From positions 82,649 to 146,648 of the forward strand of contig DATIPO010000058.1 of NCBI GenBank assembly GCA_035471925.1: 64,000 nucleotides of DNA, written 5' to 3'. Every line of letters begins with the position of its first letter. Within the stretch, counting starts at the first letter, position 1. This DNA comes from JANQFM01 sp035471925 (GTDB lineage Bacteria > Acidobacteriota > UBA6911 > RPQK01 > DATIPO01). A program made the position numbers and the translations under genes. Of this stretch, positions 1 to 9,582 are shown piece after piece. Below the pieces are notes generated by a model. It was not told where the DNA came from. It was given only the letters and a program-made list of their open reading frames with translations, and made no database searches.

Positions 1-788
1 GTATTGATGAAGCCCACCGCCATGTTGTAGTAGCTGTCGGCGGCGGCCTGAGGATTGGTGGCTGAGGCGATCTCAGCCGCCTTCTCATACTCGGCCTTGG
101 CTTTATCAGCCTCGCCCATGCTGGAGTAAACGCCGCCCAGGTTCTGATGAAAGGCCGGCTCGGCAGGATTGAGTTCGATGGCCTTCTGGTAGGCCGCCGC
201 AGCCTCTTCATATTCGCCCAGGCGGGCATGCGTCTGTCCCAGGTTGCCCCAAACGTTGGGCTCGTCCGGAGCCGCTTCGGCGGCCTCCATGAACTGTTCC
301 TTGGCAGTTTCGAAGTCCTCGGCGGCGAAAGCGTCCAGGCCGGCTTGGAAGGAACTGGAGAGTTTTTCAGCCCTCTCTTTGGCCTTCTCCCGCTCCTTCC
401 TCAGCCTCTCCTTCTCCTCATCGGAGACTTCGAAGGCCATCTGGCGCTGCTGGCCCTTCTCCATTATGATTTCGAGACCTTCGCCTCCGCGGTCAGACTT
501 GGGACGAACGCCCTCCACAAAGCCGCCCGTGTAGCCTTCCTTGCTGGCGATGACGCGGTAGACGCCCTGGAAGTTGACTCCGATATGCAGGAACTCGCCG
601 TCGTCGTTGGTCTTGATCTTGTATTCGCGCTTGACGTCCATGCCCACGATGCGGACTTCGGCGTCAGGAATCCCATTGCCTTCGGGATCAACGACCTTGC
701 CTTTGATGATGCCGCTCTGAGCCAGCACGCCCCCGAACAAGAGGGGCAACATCAGGACCATCGCAAGTAAAGTGCTTTTCAATTTCAT
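1..788 (-). CDS. exported CarboxypepD_reg-like/TPR protein (partial, runs off the left edge)
   Basis: The reading frame is open from an ATG at 788 down to base 1, so the C-terminus is missing (262 codons visible). Residues 1-24 form a signal peptide ending near VLAQ. Residues 26-100 look like a carboxypeptidase-regulatory (Ig-like) domain with the pattern GxVxDxxGxGIPDAEV. Next comes a charged Lys/Glu-rich coiled-coil stretch (about 115-145), then at least three TPR units containing NVWGNLGQTHARLGEYEEA. It lies 82 bases downstream of dinG on the same strand. It is probably a periplasmic or surface scaffold protein; the partner is unknown. Confidence 0.85.
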   Translation of the reverse strand, partial: MKLKSTLLAMVLMLPLLFGGVLAQSGIIKGKVVDPEGNGIPDAEVRIVGMDVKREYKIKTNDDGEFLHIGVNFQGVYRVIASKEGYTGGFVEGVRPKSDRGGEGLEIIMEKGQQRQMAFEVSDEEKERLRKEREKAKERAEKLSSSFQAGLDAFAAEDFETAKEQFMEAAEAAPDEPNVWGNLGQTHARLGEYEEAAAAYQKAIELNPAEPAFHQNLGGVYSSMGEADKAKAEYEKAAEIASATNPQAAADSYYNMAVGFIN

Positions 789-870
789 CTTACTCACCCT
801 TCCAACCTTTGAAACTCTTGTCACTCTCCCGGATCCGGCTCTCGTCGCGACAGTCAGACCCGATATGTTT

Positions 871-2856
871 CTATGATGAAGTCCGGCGGCAGAAGTTTTC
901 AAGATCTGTAATGTTATCGGTGAGGGGGCAGTTTGGCAAGCTCTCCAGGAAGGTCCTGCCGTAGGCCCGCGTGCGCAGACGGGAGTCGAAAACCGCCAGT
1001 ATGCCGCGGTCCGAACGGGAGCGGATGAGACGCCCCAGTCCCTGCTTCAGAGTGATCACGGCCTGGGGCACGCTGTAGCTTGAAAAGGGGTCGGTTCCTT
1101 CCTCTTTGAGGTGATTGAGGCGGGCCGCCACCACCGGTTCGGTGGGCACCTGAAAGGGTAGCTTGTCGATCAGCACGGCCCGCAAGGCGTCGCCCCGAAC
1201 GTCCACGCCCTGCCAGAAACTCGTGGTGGCAAACAGCACGGCGCCCCGGGTGGACTTGAAGCGCTCCAGCAGCAGCGACTTGGGCGCCTCTCCCTGCTTC
1301 AGGCAGGGGAAAGGGAGCCGCGAAGCCAGCATTTCATGCAGCCGGTTCATCTGGCGAAAGCTGGTGAAGAGCAAAAACGCCGCCCCCTGGGTTGCCCGCA
1401 GGATGCGTTCGGCTTCCTGGGCCAGCCTGGCAGCGTATTGGGGCGACCGGGGCTCCGGAAAGGAAGAGGGGACATAGAGCATGGCCTGACGGGCGAAATC
1501 AAATTCGCTGGCCACCTGCAGTTCGGCCGGATCGGGCAATCCCAGGCGGCCGCGGATGAAGTCGAAGCCCCCGTCCACGGCCAGGGTGGCCGAAGTCAGC
1601 ACCGCGCTGTCCACCCGCTCGAAAAGATGGTGCCGCAGCAGCGAGGCGATGCGGATCGGAGTGCAGCCCACGTAAACGCCCCGCCCCCGCCGTTCGAACC
1701 AATAGACGAATTCCGAACTGTGCTCTTGGAAGATCAGGAAGAGGGCGTCGTTCATCTGCTCGATGCGGCGTAGAAGGGCGGTCGCCTCTTCGGGCTGTTC
1801 GGGAAGGGCGTTGAGGCGGTTGCCCAGCAGCGTCAGAGAATCTGAAAAGTCACGGAAGGGCTGATGGAGCTGTTCGCGCAGATCCACCTGCCCGAACCGG
1901 CGGTCACGGAAAAAGTTAAGGCTGTGGCGGCCTTCCTCGGCGGGCAGCGCCGCCAGCAAGTTGAGTCCGCTGTCGACGGTACGCTGCACGCGCTGGACTT
2001 CCCGGGGTCGGCGTCCCAGGACGGCCTGCAAGTCGCGCCCCAGCTCCTGCACCTGGTAGCTGCTCAGGCGCCGTCCGAAGTGGTCGGCGGCGATGTCTTC
2101 CAGCTCATGGGCCTCATCCAGAATGGCGGTGCCGAAGTCGGGCAGGATCTGACCGATTTCGTCGCTTTGCAGGGCTACGTTGGCGAAGAAAAGGGCGTGG
2201 TTGACCACGATCAGGTCCGACTCCAGGGCTTTTTGGCGCATGCGGGTGACGAAGCAGTCCTCGAAAAGGCTGCATTTGCTGCCGATGCAGGTTTCGCTGC
2301 GGGCGTCCAGGGCCTTCCACAGCGGATCGTCGTCGGCCATCCAGTCCAACTCGGCACGGTCGCCGCTTTGGCTGCTATTAGCCCATTGACTGAGCATGCT
2401 GCGCAGGCGCCGGTCAGCCTTGAGCAGCGAACCCTGGCTCGACCACTCGCCCAGCTTCTTGAGGCACAGATAGTTGGATCGTCCCTTCATGCAGCAGACT
2501 GCCAGATGAGGCGCGAGGTGCTCTCGGATGAAGGGAATGTCCTTGTAGAAGACCTGTTCCTGAAGGTTCTTGGTGGCCGTCGAAACCACCACACGCTTGC
2601 CGCTGTAGAGGGCCGGAATGAGGTAGGCCAGGGTCTTTCCGGTTCCCGTCCCGGCCTCCACGCACAAATGATTGCCGTAGTGAATGGCGTCGAGGACCGC
2701 CTGAGCCATCTTCAGTTGGCCGGGACGATATTCATAGTCGGGCAGACGTGATTCCAGGATTCCGCCGGGGGCGAAAATCTCTTCCAGCGACAATCCCTGC
2801 ATGGGCCCTTCCATCGGCCCTTTCCGCGGCCCCTTGATCGGCGGGTTAGCCGACAC
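871..2856 (-). CDS. dinG: DinG/XPD-family ATP-dependent DNA helicase
   Basis: A 661-residue superfamily 2 helicase that would unwind DNA 5'-3'. Walker A is EAGTGTGKT at 67-75 and the DEAH box is at 247-250. Four cysteines (C131, C190, C195, C201) are spaced as in the XPD/DinG iron-sulfur cluster. The C-terminal half carries the motif QGLGRLIRSRSDRG (helicase motif VI). The ATG at 2856 overlaps the end of glyA by 11 bases, so the two are probably co-transcribed and translationally coupled. The first 20 residues are an unusual Gly/Pro/Met repeat (GPRKGPMEGPMQG). An internal Met at 15 or 19 could be the true start. The family assignment is secure; whether it is closer to DinG or YoaA cannot be decided by eye. 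Confidence 0.92.
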   Translation of the reverse strand: MSANPPIKGPRKGPMEGPMQGLSLEEIFAPGGILESRLPDYEYRPGQLKMAQAVLDAIHYGNHLCVEAGTGTGKTLAYLIPALYSGKRVVVSTATKNLQEQVFYKDIPFIREHLAPHLAVCCMKGRSNYLCLKKLGEWSSQGSLLKADRRLRSMLSQWANSSQSGDRAELDWMADDDPLWKALDARSETCIGSKCSLFEDCFVTRMRQKALESDLIVVNHALFFANVALQSDEIGQILPDFGTAILDEAHELEDIAADHFGRRLSSYQVQELGRDLQAVLGRRPREVQRVQRTVDSGLNLLAALPAEEGRHSLNFFRDRRFGQVDLREQLHQPFRDFSDSLTLLGNRLNALPEQPEEATALLRRIEQMNDALFLIFQEHSSEFVYWFERRGRGVYVGCTPIRIASLLRHHLFERVDSAVLTSATLAVDGGFDFIRGRLGLPDPAELQVASEFDFARQAMLYVPSSFPEPRSPQYAARLAQEAERILRATQGAAFLLFTSFRQMNRLHEMLASRLPFPCLKQGEAPKSLLLERFKSTRGAVLFATTSFWQGVDVRGDALRAVLIDKLPFQVPTEPVVAARLNHLKEEGTDPFSSYSVPQAVITLKQGLGRLIRSRSDRGILAVFDSRLRTRAYGRTFLESLPNCPLTDNITDLENFCRRTSS

Positions 2857-4117
2857 TGGACTGCAAAGCCTCCAGTCGCTCCGGGTAGAGCGGGAAATCG
2901 GCCGCGAAGGCCCGGATCTCGTCGCGCACCTGGCGATGCACCGAAGCGTCGTCGATGTTGTCGAGCACGCGGGCGATCCAGCCGCCTACCCGCTTCATCT
3001 CGGCTTCCTTCATGCCGCGGGTCGTCAGGGCCGGAGTGCCGATGCGGATGCCGCTGGCCACCAGAGGCGGATTGGTGTCAAAGGGGATGCCGTTCTTATT
3101 GACGGTGATGCCAGCGGCTTCAAGGGTCTCCTCGGCCTTCTTGCCGGTAATGTCCTTGGAGAAGACGTCGAGCAGGAAGAGGTGGTTGTCGGTCCCGCCG
3201 GAAACCACCCGGTATCCCGACTGGCTCAGGACCTCGGCCAAGGCCTGGGCGTTTCGGACGACTTGCATCTGGTACTCCTTGAACTCAGGAGCCGAGGCTT
3301 CCTTGAAGCACACGGCCTTGGCGGCGATGACGTGCACCAGCGGTCCTCCCTGGATGCCGGGCATGACGATCTTGTCGATCTTCTTGGCGTGCTCCTGCTT
3401 GCACAAGACCAATCCGCTGCGGGGTCCGCGCAGGGTCTTATGGGTGGTGGTGGTAACGAAGTCGCTGTGGGGCACCGGAGAGGGATGCACGCCGGCCGCC
3501 ACCAGTCCGGCGATGTGGGCGATGTCGCACATCAGGTAGGCGCCCACCTCGCGGGCCACTTGGCCGAAGCGCTCGAAGTCGATCACGCGCGAATAGGCGC
3601 TGGCGCCGGCAATGATCATCTGAGGCTTTTCCTTGTGGGCGATTTCCGACATCTCGTCATAGTCCAGCCGCTCGTCGTCTTGGCCCACGCCGTAGGAGGC
3701 GACTTGGTAGAGCTTTCCCGAAAAATTCAGGGGATGGCCGTGGGTCAAGTGGCCGCCGTGGGAGAGATTCATCCCCAGAATCTTGTCTCCCGGCTTGAGC
3801 ACTGCCATGCAGACCGCCAAGTTGGCCGAACTGCCGCAATGGGGCTGGACGTTGGCGTGTTCGGCGCCGAACAGTGCCTTGGCTCGCTCGCGGGCCAGGT
3901 CCTCGACCACGTCGACGTATTCGCATCCTCCGTAGTAGCGGCGTCCCGGATAGCCTTCGGCATACTTATTGGTGAAAACCGATCCAGTAGCCTCCAGAAC
4001 CGCTTCGCTGGTGAAGTTTTCCGAGGCGATCAGTTCCAGCGTCTCGCCTTGGCGGCGGGTTTCGTTGGCGATCGCTTGAGCCACCTCGGGATCGACCTGA
4101 CTTAGGGCTCTTTTCAT
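2846..4117 (-). CDS. glyA: serine hydroxymethyltransferase
   Basis: A 423-residue PLP enzyme interconverting serine and glycine with transfer of a one-carbon unit to tetrahydrofolate; cytoplasmic. The N-terminal signature LELIASENFTS, the segment GYPGRRYYGGCEYVD and the PLP-lysine motif TTTTHKTLRGPRSG (K227) are all present. Length is typical of bacterial GlyA. The ATG at 4117 has a GGAGG ribosome-binding site at 4124-4128 and a promoter just upstream. It heads a minus-strand operon with dinG. Confidence 0.97.
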   Translation of the reverse strand: MKRALSQVDPEVAQAIANETRRQGETLELIASENFTSEAVLEATGSVFTNKYAEGYPGRRYYGGCEYVDVVEDLARERAKALFGAEHANVQPHCGSSANLAVCMAVLKPGDKILGMNLSHGGHLTHGHPLNFSGKLYQVASYGVGQDDERLDYDEMSEIAHKEKPQMIIAGASAYSRVIDFERFGQVAREVGAYLMCDIAHIAGLVAAGVHPSPVPHSDFVTTTTHKTLRGPRSGLVLCKQEHAKKIDKIVMPGIQGGPLVHVIAAKAVCFKEASAPEFKEYQMQVVRNAQALAEVLSQSGYRVVSGGTDNHLFLLDVFSKDITGKKAEETLEAAGITVNKNGIPFDTNPPLVASGIRIGTPALTTRGMKEAEMKRVGGWIARVLDNIDDASVHRQVRDEIRAFAADFPLYPERLEALQSSVG

Positions 4118-4137
4118 GCCTTCCTCCTTCTCCGCCG

Positions 4138-4167
4138 ATCTTATCGAATGGCCGCTTGGCGGGTCAA
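4138..4167 (-). promoter_or_regulatory. glyA promoter
   Basis: Read on the minus strand, TTGACC (4162-4167) and TAAGAT (4138-4143) are separated by 18 bases. They lie about 20 bases before the glyA ATG, leaving a short leader with a GGAGG site. It is divergent from the PadR gene at 4264. Confidence 0.55.
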
Positions 4168-4250
4168 CGCCCCGGCCCCGGTTTCCGCGCCTTGGCCCAG
4201 CGCCGGAAGCAGCGACAAAAAAAACAACCTTTCAGCCTTGACCTCCGTCT

Positions 4251-4265
4251 TATAATACGAAGTAT
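4251..4265 (+). promoter_or_regulatory. TATAAT box and palindrome over the PadR start
   Basis: TATAAT at 4251-4256 is followed by only seven bases and then the ATG at 4264, so the transcript is probably leaderless. The inverted repeat ATAC-GAA-GTAT (4255-4265) overlaps both the -10 box and the ATG. This is a natural place for PadR autorepression, although operator function is inference. Confidence 0.45.
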
Positions 4266-4623
4266 GAAAAACTCGACGTCTCAGCAGACCCTCACTCTCG
4301 GCCAATTCGAGCATGAAGTGCTGATGGCAGTCTATCGGCTAGAGGAGGATGCCTACTCGGTGACCATCAAGAAGGAGCTCAAGCGGCGGGTCGACAAGAG
4401 CCCGGCTTTAGGCACCATTTCGGTGACGTTGTCGCGTCTGGAGAAGCGCGGACTGCTGGCCTCGCGCCTGCAATCCGCACAGCAGCGGCGAGGACGCCCC
4501 AAGCGTCTCTTCCGCCTCACCCCTCAAGGCGCCGAAGCGCTCAACTCGGTCCACGATCTTCACCGGCGGCTGTGGGAGGGCATTGAGCAGGTCGGCCTGA
4601 AGGGCCGCGAGGAGGAGGCGTGA
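4264..4623 (+). CDS. PadR-family transcriptional regulator of the ADOP cassette
   Basis: A 119-residue winged-helix regulator with the PadR pattern: GQFEHEVLMAVYRL, then LGTISVTLSRLEKRGLL (recognition helix) and the wing GRPKRLFRLTPQG. In Acidobacteriota, short PadR proteins of this kind are commonly paired with ADOP permeases. Its stop codon overlaps the GTG start of the permease (GTGA), so translation is probably coupled. I chose the ATG at 4264 over the upstream frame because the TATAAT box at 4251 would lie inside a longer gene and no ribosome-binding site supports an earlier start. Confidence 0.85.
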   Translation: MKNSTSQQTLTLGQFEHEVLMAVYRLEEDAYSVTIKKELKRRVDKSPALGTISVTLSRLEKRGLLASRLQSAQQRRGRPKRLFRLTPQGAEALNSVHDLHRRLWEGIEQVGLKGREEEA

Positions 4624-7319
4624 GCCGTCCGCCCGAGCAGCGCCGGCTTGCATCGGCTCCGTCCCTGGCCCGCCGTCTGCTTCGCCGACAGATCCCGCCC
4701 GAGCGCCGTGAGTGGGAGCTGGAGGATTTCGAAGAATGGTACCGGCTGCGCCTCCAAGAAGACGGTCGGATACTGGCCTGGGCCGCCTATTGGAGGGAGG
4801 TGCTGGCCTCCATCCCCGCCTACTGGCGGGAGCGCCGTCAGGAGCGCCGACAACAGCGTCACAACCTGCACCCTCAGAAAACGTCCGCCCGTCAGAAAGG
4901 AATCCGCATGCAGTCCCTTTGGCAAGACACCCGCTACGCCCTGCGCACCCTGAGCAAGAATCCCGGCTTCACGCTGGCAGCCGTGCTGGCGCTGGCCTTG
5001 GGAATCGGCGCCAACAGCGCCATCTTCAGCGTCGTGGACAGTGTTTTGCTGCAAGCCCTCCCCTACTCCGATCCCGACGAGCTGGTGATGGTTTACGAGC
5101 GCAATTTCCCGCGCAACCAGCTCTACAACGTGGTCAATCCCGGCAACTTCATGGACTGGCGGGAACAAAACACCGTCTTCCAGGCCATGGCCGCCTTCAC
5201 CGGACGCAACATGACCTTGACGGGACAGGGCGAACCCCGCGAAGTCGAAGTCCTGATCGTCACCGACGGGTTCTTCGACGTGCTGCAGACGCCTCCTCAA
5301 GAGGGACGCCTGCTGACCCGGCAGGACGGCAATCCCGGATCTCCCACGGTAGTCATGATCTCGGATTCCTTCTGGAAACGGGCTTTCGGAGGCGATCCTG
5401 CCGTGGTGGGACAGTCCATCGAACTGAACAGCTCGAGGGCGGAAGTGGTGGGCATCCTGCCCCCGCAGATGCGCTTCTACCAAGGCGACGAGGACATCTA
5501 TTATCCCTTCACCTTGCAGGAAAGCCACCGCACCCGCAGCGGACGCTCCCTGCAAGTGGTGGCCCGCCTCAAGGACGGCGCAACTCTTCGCCAAGCCCAG
5601 CAGGAGATGGCTGCCATCGGCGAACGCCTGGAAGAAGCCTACCCTGACTTCAACAGCGGCTGGGGCGTAAGCGTGGTGTCCTTGCACGAGGACTATGTGG
5701 GCGACTTGCAGGCCTCGGTTTGGATGCTCTTCGCCGCAGTGGGCCTGGTGCTGCTCATCGCTTGCGCCAATGTCGCCAACCTGCTGCTGGCCCGCTCCGC
5801 CGGACGACGCCGCGAAGTGGCATTGCGTCTGGCCCTGGGCGCCGGACGCGGACGGCTGCTGCGCCAGCTCCTGACCGAAAGCCTGCTGCTGGGACTGCTG
5901 GGCGCCGCCGCCGGATTGGTGCTGGCCTGGAGCGGAATCCGCTTCTTGCAGGGCTACATGCCCGCCGACATCCCGCTCCCTCCGCTGGCGCTGGACTGGA
6001 GAGTGCTGGGATTCATGCTGGCGCTGGCCCTGCTGACCGGCCTGCTCTTCGGACTCTTCCCGGCCTGGGAGGGGAGTCGGCTCTCGATCCGAAATTCGCT
6101 TCAGGAAGGCCGCAGCCAGTCCTCGGGACGCTCTCACGGGCGCCTGCGTAACGGACTGGTGGTGGCGGAGATGGCCCTGGCCGTGGCCTTGCTCATCGGA
6201 GCCGGCTTGTTGCTGCAGAGCCTGTGGGCCCTCAACCGGGTCGACAACGGCTTCCGCACCGATCATCTGAGCGCTCTCCGGCTGAACCTGCCCAGCGCAC
6301 GCTACGACGCGCCCGCGCGGGTCGACTTCTTTCAGCGCCTGCTGGCGCGCATCCGGGTCCTGCCCGGCGTGGAAGCCGCTGCGGGCAACGTCTTCATTCC
6401 CCTGTCCGGTCCCGGTTCGGCCACATCCTACTGGCCCGACGACCGTCCCGCTCCCCAGCCGGGAGACCGACCGGTGGCTGACGTGCGTCCCGTCACCGAG
6501 GGCTATTTCCGCACCCTGGGAATCGAAATGCTGCGGGGACGCGACTTTGACTCGCGCGACATCAAAGACGCCCCCATGGTCACCGTGGTCAACCGCACCC
6601 TGGCCGAAGCTCACTGGCCGGGAGAGAATCCGCTGGGCAAGACCCTGACCCTGAGCTGGGGCGAACCGAATCCGCACCTGCGCGTGATCGGCGTGGTCGA
6701 GGACGTGCGCCACAACGGACCCCGCCAGCCGGTGCGCTCCATGGTCTACTTGCCGGTGGCCCAGCTCGACGACTTCCCTTTCATGACTTATCTCGTGCGT
6801 CATGATCGCGACCTTTCGCAGAGCCTGCCCGATGCTCTCAAGTCCCAGGTCCATGCCCTCGATCCGCGCCAGCCCGTGGGCTCGCTGACCAGCATGGACC
6901 AGTTGCTTTCCGACGCCCTCAAACGTCCCCGCCTCAACGCCTCGCTGCTCAGCCTCTTCTCTCTGCTGGCCTTGATCCTGGCCTCGCTGGGGATCTATGG
7001 AGTGATGTCCTACAGCGTCCTGCAACAGCGCAAGGAACTGGGCATCCGCATGGCTCTGGGCGCCCACCGGCGGCAGATCGCCTCCATGGTCGTGGGACGC
7101 ACCCTGCGCCTGGCGCTGGCCGGACTGGTTATCGGACTGGGTGCCGCCTGGCTGCTCAGCCGCTGGATGGAAAGTCTCCTTTTCCAGACGCCTCCGGGAG
7201 ATCCGCTGACCTTCGTCGCCGTATCGGCCCTTCTCACCCTGGTGGCCCTGCTGGCCGGTTATCTGCCCGCCCGGCGCGCCTCGCGCTTCGATCCCATCCG
7301 CGTGCTGCGCAGCGAGTAG
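4620..7319 (+). CDS. ADOP-type MacB/FtsX-like ABC permease with N-terminal prefix domain
   Basis: An 899-residue membrane protein. Residues 1-95 are a soluble, charged prefix (PSLARRLLRRQIPPERREWE, rich in Trp/Arg/Glu) of the kind found before ADOP permeases. From about 97 follow two MacB_PCD/FtsX repeats. The first begins with DTRYALRTLSKNPGFTLAAV and the signature ALGIGANSAIFSVVDSVLL, and the protein ends in LPARRASRFDPIRVLRSE. Each half has a large periplasmic domain framed by transmembrane helices. No ABC ATPase is nearby, hence the family name orphan permease. GTG start at 4620 overlaps the PadR stop. Substrate unknown. Confidence 0.9.
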   Translation: MSRPPEQRRLASAPSLARRLLRRQIPPERREWELEDFEEWYRLRLQEDGRILAWAAYWREVLASIPAYWRERRQERRQQRHNLHPQKTSARQKGIRMQSLWQDTRYALRTLSKNPGFTLAAVLALALGIGANSAIFSVVDSVLLQALPYSDPDELVMVYERNFPRNQLYNVVNPGNFMDWREQNTVFQAMAAFTGRNMTLTGQGEPREVEVLIVTDGFFDVLQTPPQEGRLLTRQDGNPGSPTVVMISDSFWKRAFGGDPAVVGQSIELNSSRAEVVGILPPQMRFYQGDEDIYYPFTLQESHRTRSGRSLQVVARLKDGATLRQAQQEMAAIGERLEEAYPDFNSGWGVSVVSLHEDYVGDLQASVWMLFAAVGLVLLIACANVANLLLARSAGRRREVALRLALGAGRGRLLRQLLTESLLLGLLGAAAGLVLAWSGIRFLQGYMPADIPLPPLALDWRVLGFMLALALLTGLLFGLFPAWEGSRLSIRNSLQEGRSQSSGRSHGRLRNGLVVAEMALAVALLIGAGLLLQSLWALNRVDNGFRTDHLSALRLNLPSARYDAPARVDFFQRLLARIRVLPGVEAAAGNVFIPLSGPGSATSYWPDDRPAPQPGDRPVADVRPVTEGYFRTLGIEMLRGRDFDSRDIKDAPMVTVVNRTLAEAHWPGENPLGKTLTLSWGEPNPHLRVIGVVEDVRHNGPRQPVRSMVYLPVAQLDDFPFMTYLVRHDRDLSQSLPDALKSQVHALDPRQPVGSLTSMDQLLSDALKRPRLNASLLSLFSLLALILASLGIYGVMSYSVLQQRKELGIRMALGAHRRQIASMVVGRTLRLALAGLVIGLGAAWLLSRWMESLLFQTPPGDPLTFVAVSALLTLVALLAGYLPARRASRFDPIRVLRSE

Positions 7320-7351
7320 CGCCCGGCGCAACCTCCGCGCCGCGGCGCGCC

Positions 7352-7360
7352 TGCTATACT
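7352..7360 (+). promoter_or_regulatory. extended -10 element before metG
   Basis: TGCTATACT fits an extended -10 box (TGnTATACT). It lies 35 bases before the metG ATG and downstream of the ADOP stop. No convincing -35 box is visible, as is usual for extended -10 promoters. Confidence 0.4.
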
Positions 7361-7395
7361 GATCCACTTCGAAAAGTCACTCACGAGGAGAGATC

Positions 7396-9468
7396 ATGAG
7401 CCGCCGGCGACTACTGATTACCAGCGCACTCCCCTACGCCAACGGGGACATCCACCTGGGATACCTTTTGGAGGCCGTCCAGACCGATATCTACGCCCGC
7501 TTCCAGCGCATGCTCGGCAACGACGCCGTCTACGTCTGCGCCTCGGACGCCCACGGGTCGCCCATCGAACTCAAGGCCCGCGATCTGGGCAAGAAGCCCT
7601 CCGAAGTGGCCGGATACTACCAAGCCCGCCACGTGCGCGACCTGAAGGCCTTCAACATCAGCTTCGATGCCTACCACACCACCGATTCGGAGGAGACCAA
7701 GAAGCATCTCTACGCCATTTACCAAGAGGCCAAGGCCAAAGGGCTCATCTACAAGAAAGACGTGGAGGGACTCTATTCGCCCGAGGACGAGCGCTTCCTG
7801 CCCGACCGCTGGGTGCGCGGCACCTGCCCGGTGTGCAAAGCCGAGGATCAGTACGGGGACTCCTGTGAAAAGTGCAACAGCACCTACCGTCCCACCGATC
7901 TGATCGATCCCCGCTCGGCCATCAGCGGCGGGCCCGTGGAAGTCCGCACCTCGGAGCACGTCTTCTACAAGCTGTCCGCCACCCAGGGATTTCTGGAAGA
8001 ATGGGTGGAGCGCGAGGACAGCATGCCTTCCAACACGCGGGCTTTCGTCCGCGAATGGCTTCAGGAAGGCCTCAATGACTGGGACATCAGCCGCGAAGCT
8101 CCTTATTTCGGCTTCCCCATCCCCGGCGAGCAGGACAAGTACTTCTACGTCTGGCTGGACGCGCCGGTCGGATATATCGGCGCCACCGAACTCTACGCCA
8201 GCCAGTCAGGACGCAGCGCCGAGGAATTCTGGAAGAGTGATTCCGCGCGGCTGGTCCACGTGATTGGAAAAGACATCGTCTACTTCCACTGCCTCTTCTG
8301 GCCCTCGGTGCTCAAGACCGGCGGATACAGCGTGCCTCACCGCGTCCAAGTGCACGGCTTCCTGACCGTCAACGGCCAGAAGATGAGCAAGAGCCGGGGA
8401 ACCTTCATCAACGCCGAGGTCTACCTGCGTCATCTCGATCCCGAGTACCTGCGTTTCTTCTTCGCCAGCAAGCTGCGTCCCGAGCCCAGCGACCTCGACC
8501 TCCACATCGGAAGCTGGGAAGATCCCTCCGACCCCGAGTCGCTGGACGCCTCCAAGTCGGAACTCCTGGAACGGGTCAACTCGGAGTTCGTCAACAATCT
8601 GGCTAATTTCTCCAGCCGCGTCATTCAGTTCCTCAACAAGCGTCTGGACAGCCGGCTGGAAGAACTGCCGTCCGAAGCCGCCGACGCCTCGCGACGGCTC
8701 CAGGATCATTTCAAGCCTCAAATTGCTCAGGCCTATGAACGTTTCGATTCGGCCGCCGCCCTGCGGCTGATCAACGAGTTGGCGCTGGAAGCCAACCGCT
8801 ACTTCCAAGACCAAGCCCCCTGGAAGCTGATCAAAGACGACCCCGAAAAGGCCCGAGCCGTCTGCACCCTGGGGGCCAACTACGTCAAGGCCCTGACAGG
8901 CTTCCTCAAGCCGGTCGTGCCCATCTACGCCGAAAAGGTCGAGAAGGCTCTCGACATTCCTCCCATCGCCTGGGACGACATCGCCTACGACCTCTGCAAC
9001 CGAAACGTGGGGACCTTCGAGACCCTGGTTACCCGCGTAGAAGCCAAGGACATCAAAGCCATGGTTCTCGACAGCCGCCAAGAAACCGAAGGTGAATCGA
9101 TGCAAGACGAGCCTGCCAAGAAGCTCGATCCGCCCCTGAGGCCTGAGATCACCATCGACGACTTCCTCAAAGTCGACCTGCGGGTCGCCGAAGTCCTCAA
9201 AGCCGAACACGTTGAGGGAGCCGACAAGCTGCTCAAACTCACCATCGACGTAGGCGAATCCGAGCCCCGTACCATCTTTGCCGGAATCAAGAAGCACTAC
9301 GATCCCTCCAAGCTGGAGGGCCGGCGCATCATCGTGGTGGCCAACCTCAAGCCGCGCAAGATGCGTTTCGGAGTCAGCCAGGGCATGCTGCTGGCCGCCA
9401 CCGACGGCGACGACGTGCTGCTGGTGGACGTAGACGGGAACCCCTCACCGGGCAGCAGCGTGGGCTAG
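7396..9468 (+). CDS. metG: methionyl-tRNA synthetase
   Basis: A 690-residue class I aminoacyl-tRNA synthetase that charges tRNA-Met in the cytoplasm. The HIGH-like motif HLGY is at 20-23, the KMSKS loop at 329-333, and a zinc knuckle uses C144, C147, C157 and C160. After the anticodon-binding helices (about 390-545) comes a C-terminal OB-fold tRNA-binding domain (about 580-690, beginning ITIDDFLKVDLRVAEV and containing NLKPRKMRFG), which in other bacteria mediates dimerisation. GAGGAG lies seven to eight bases before the ATG. Monocistronic by context. Confidence 0.97.
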   Translation: MSRRRLLITSALPYANGDIHLGYLLEAVQTDIYARFQRMLGNDAVYVCASDAHGSPIELKARDLGKKPSEVAGYYQARHVRDLKAFNISFDAYHTTDSEETKKHLYAIYQEAKAKGLIYKKDVEGLYSPEDERFLPDRWVRGTCPVCKAEDQYGDSCEKCNSTYRPTDLIDPRSAISGGPVEVRTSEHVFYKLSATQGFLEEWVEREDSMPSNTRAFVREWLQEGLNDWDISREAPYFGFPIPGEQDKYFYVWLDAPVGYIGATELYASQSGRSAEEFWKSDSARLVHVIGKDIVYFHCLFWPSVLKTGGYSVPHRVQVHGFLTVNGQKMSKSRGTFINAEVYLRHLDPEYLRFFFASKLRPEPSDLDLHIGSWEDPSDPESLDASKSELLERVNSEFVNNLANFSSRVIQFLNKRLDSRLEELPSEAADASRRLQDHFKPQIAQAYERFDSAAALRLINELALEANRYFQDQAPWKLIKDDPEKARAVCTLGANYVKALTGFLKPVVPIYAEKVEKALDIPPIAWDDIAYDLCNRNVGTFETLVTRVEAKDIKAMVLDSRQETEGESMQDEPAKKLDPPLRPEITIDDFLKVDLRVAEVLKAEHVEGADKLLKLTIDVGESEPRTIFAGIKKHYDPSKLEGRRIIVVANLKPRKMRFGVSQGMLLAATDGDDVLLVDVDGNPSPGSSVG

Positions 9469-9582
9469 TTGGCCCATCCAGGTTGGCCAAACGAATCGCT
9501 TCGAGCGGCCTGAGCTGTTCTTGCGTGTGCTGGCGATGCCAGAATCAGCATGTTATATTGAAGGCTAACCTAGGAGGTCAAC

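Noticed and set aside
4560..7367. 935-codon open frame antisense to the ADOP permease
   Set aside because: It mirrors the permease codon structure, is Gln/Gly/His-rich without any domain, and the + strand frame has clear family motifs and coupling to PadR. High GC makes stop codons rare on the opposite strand.
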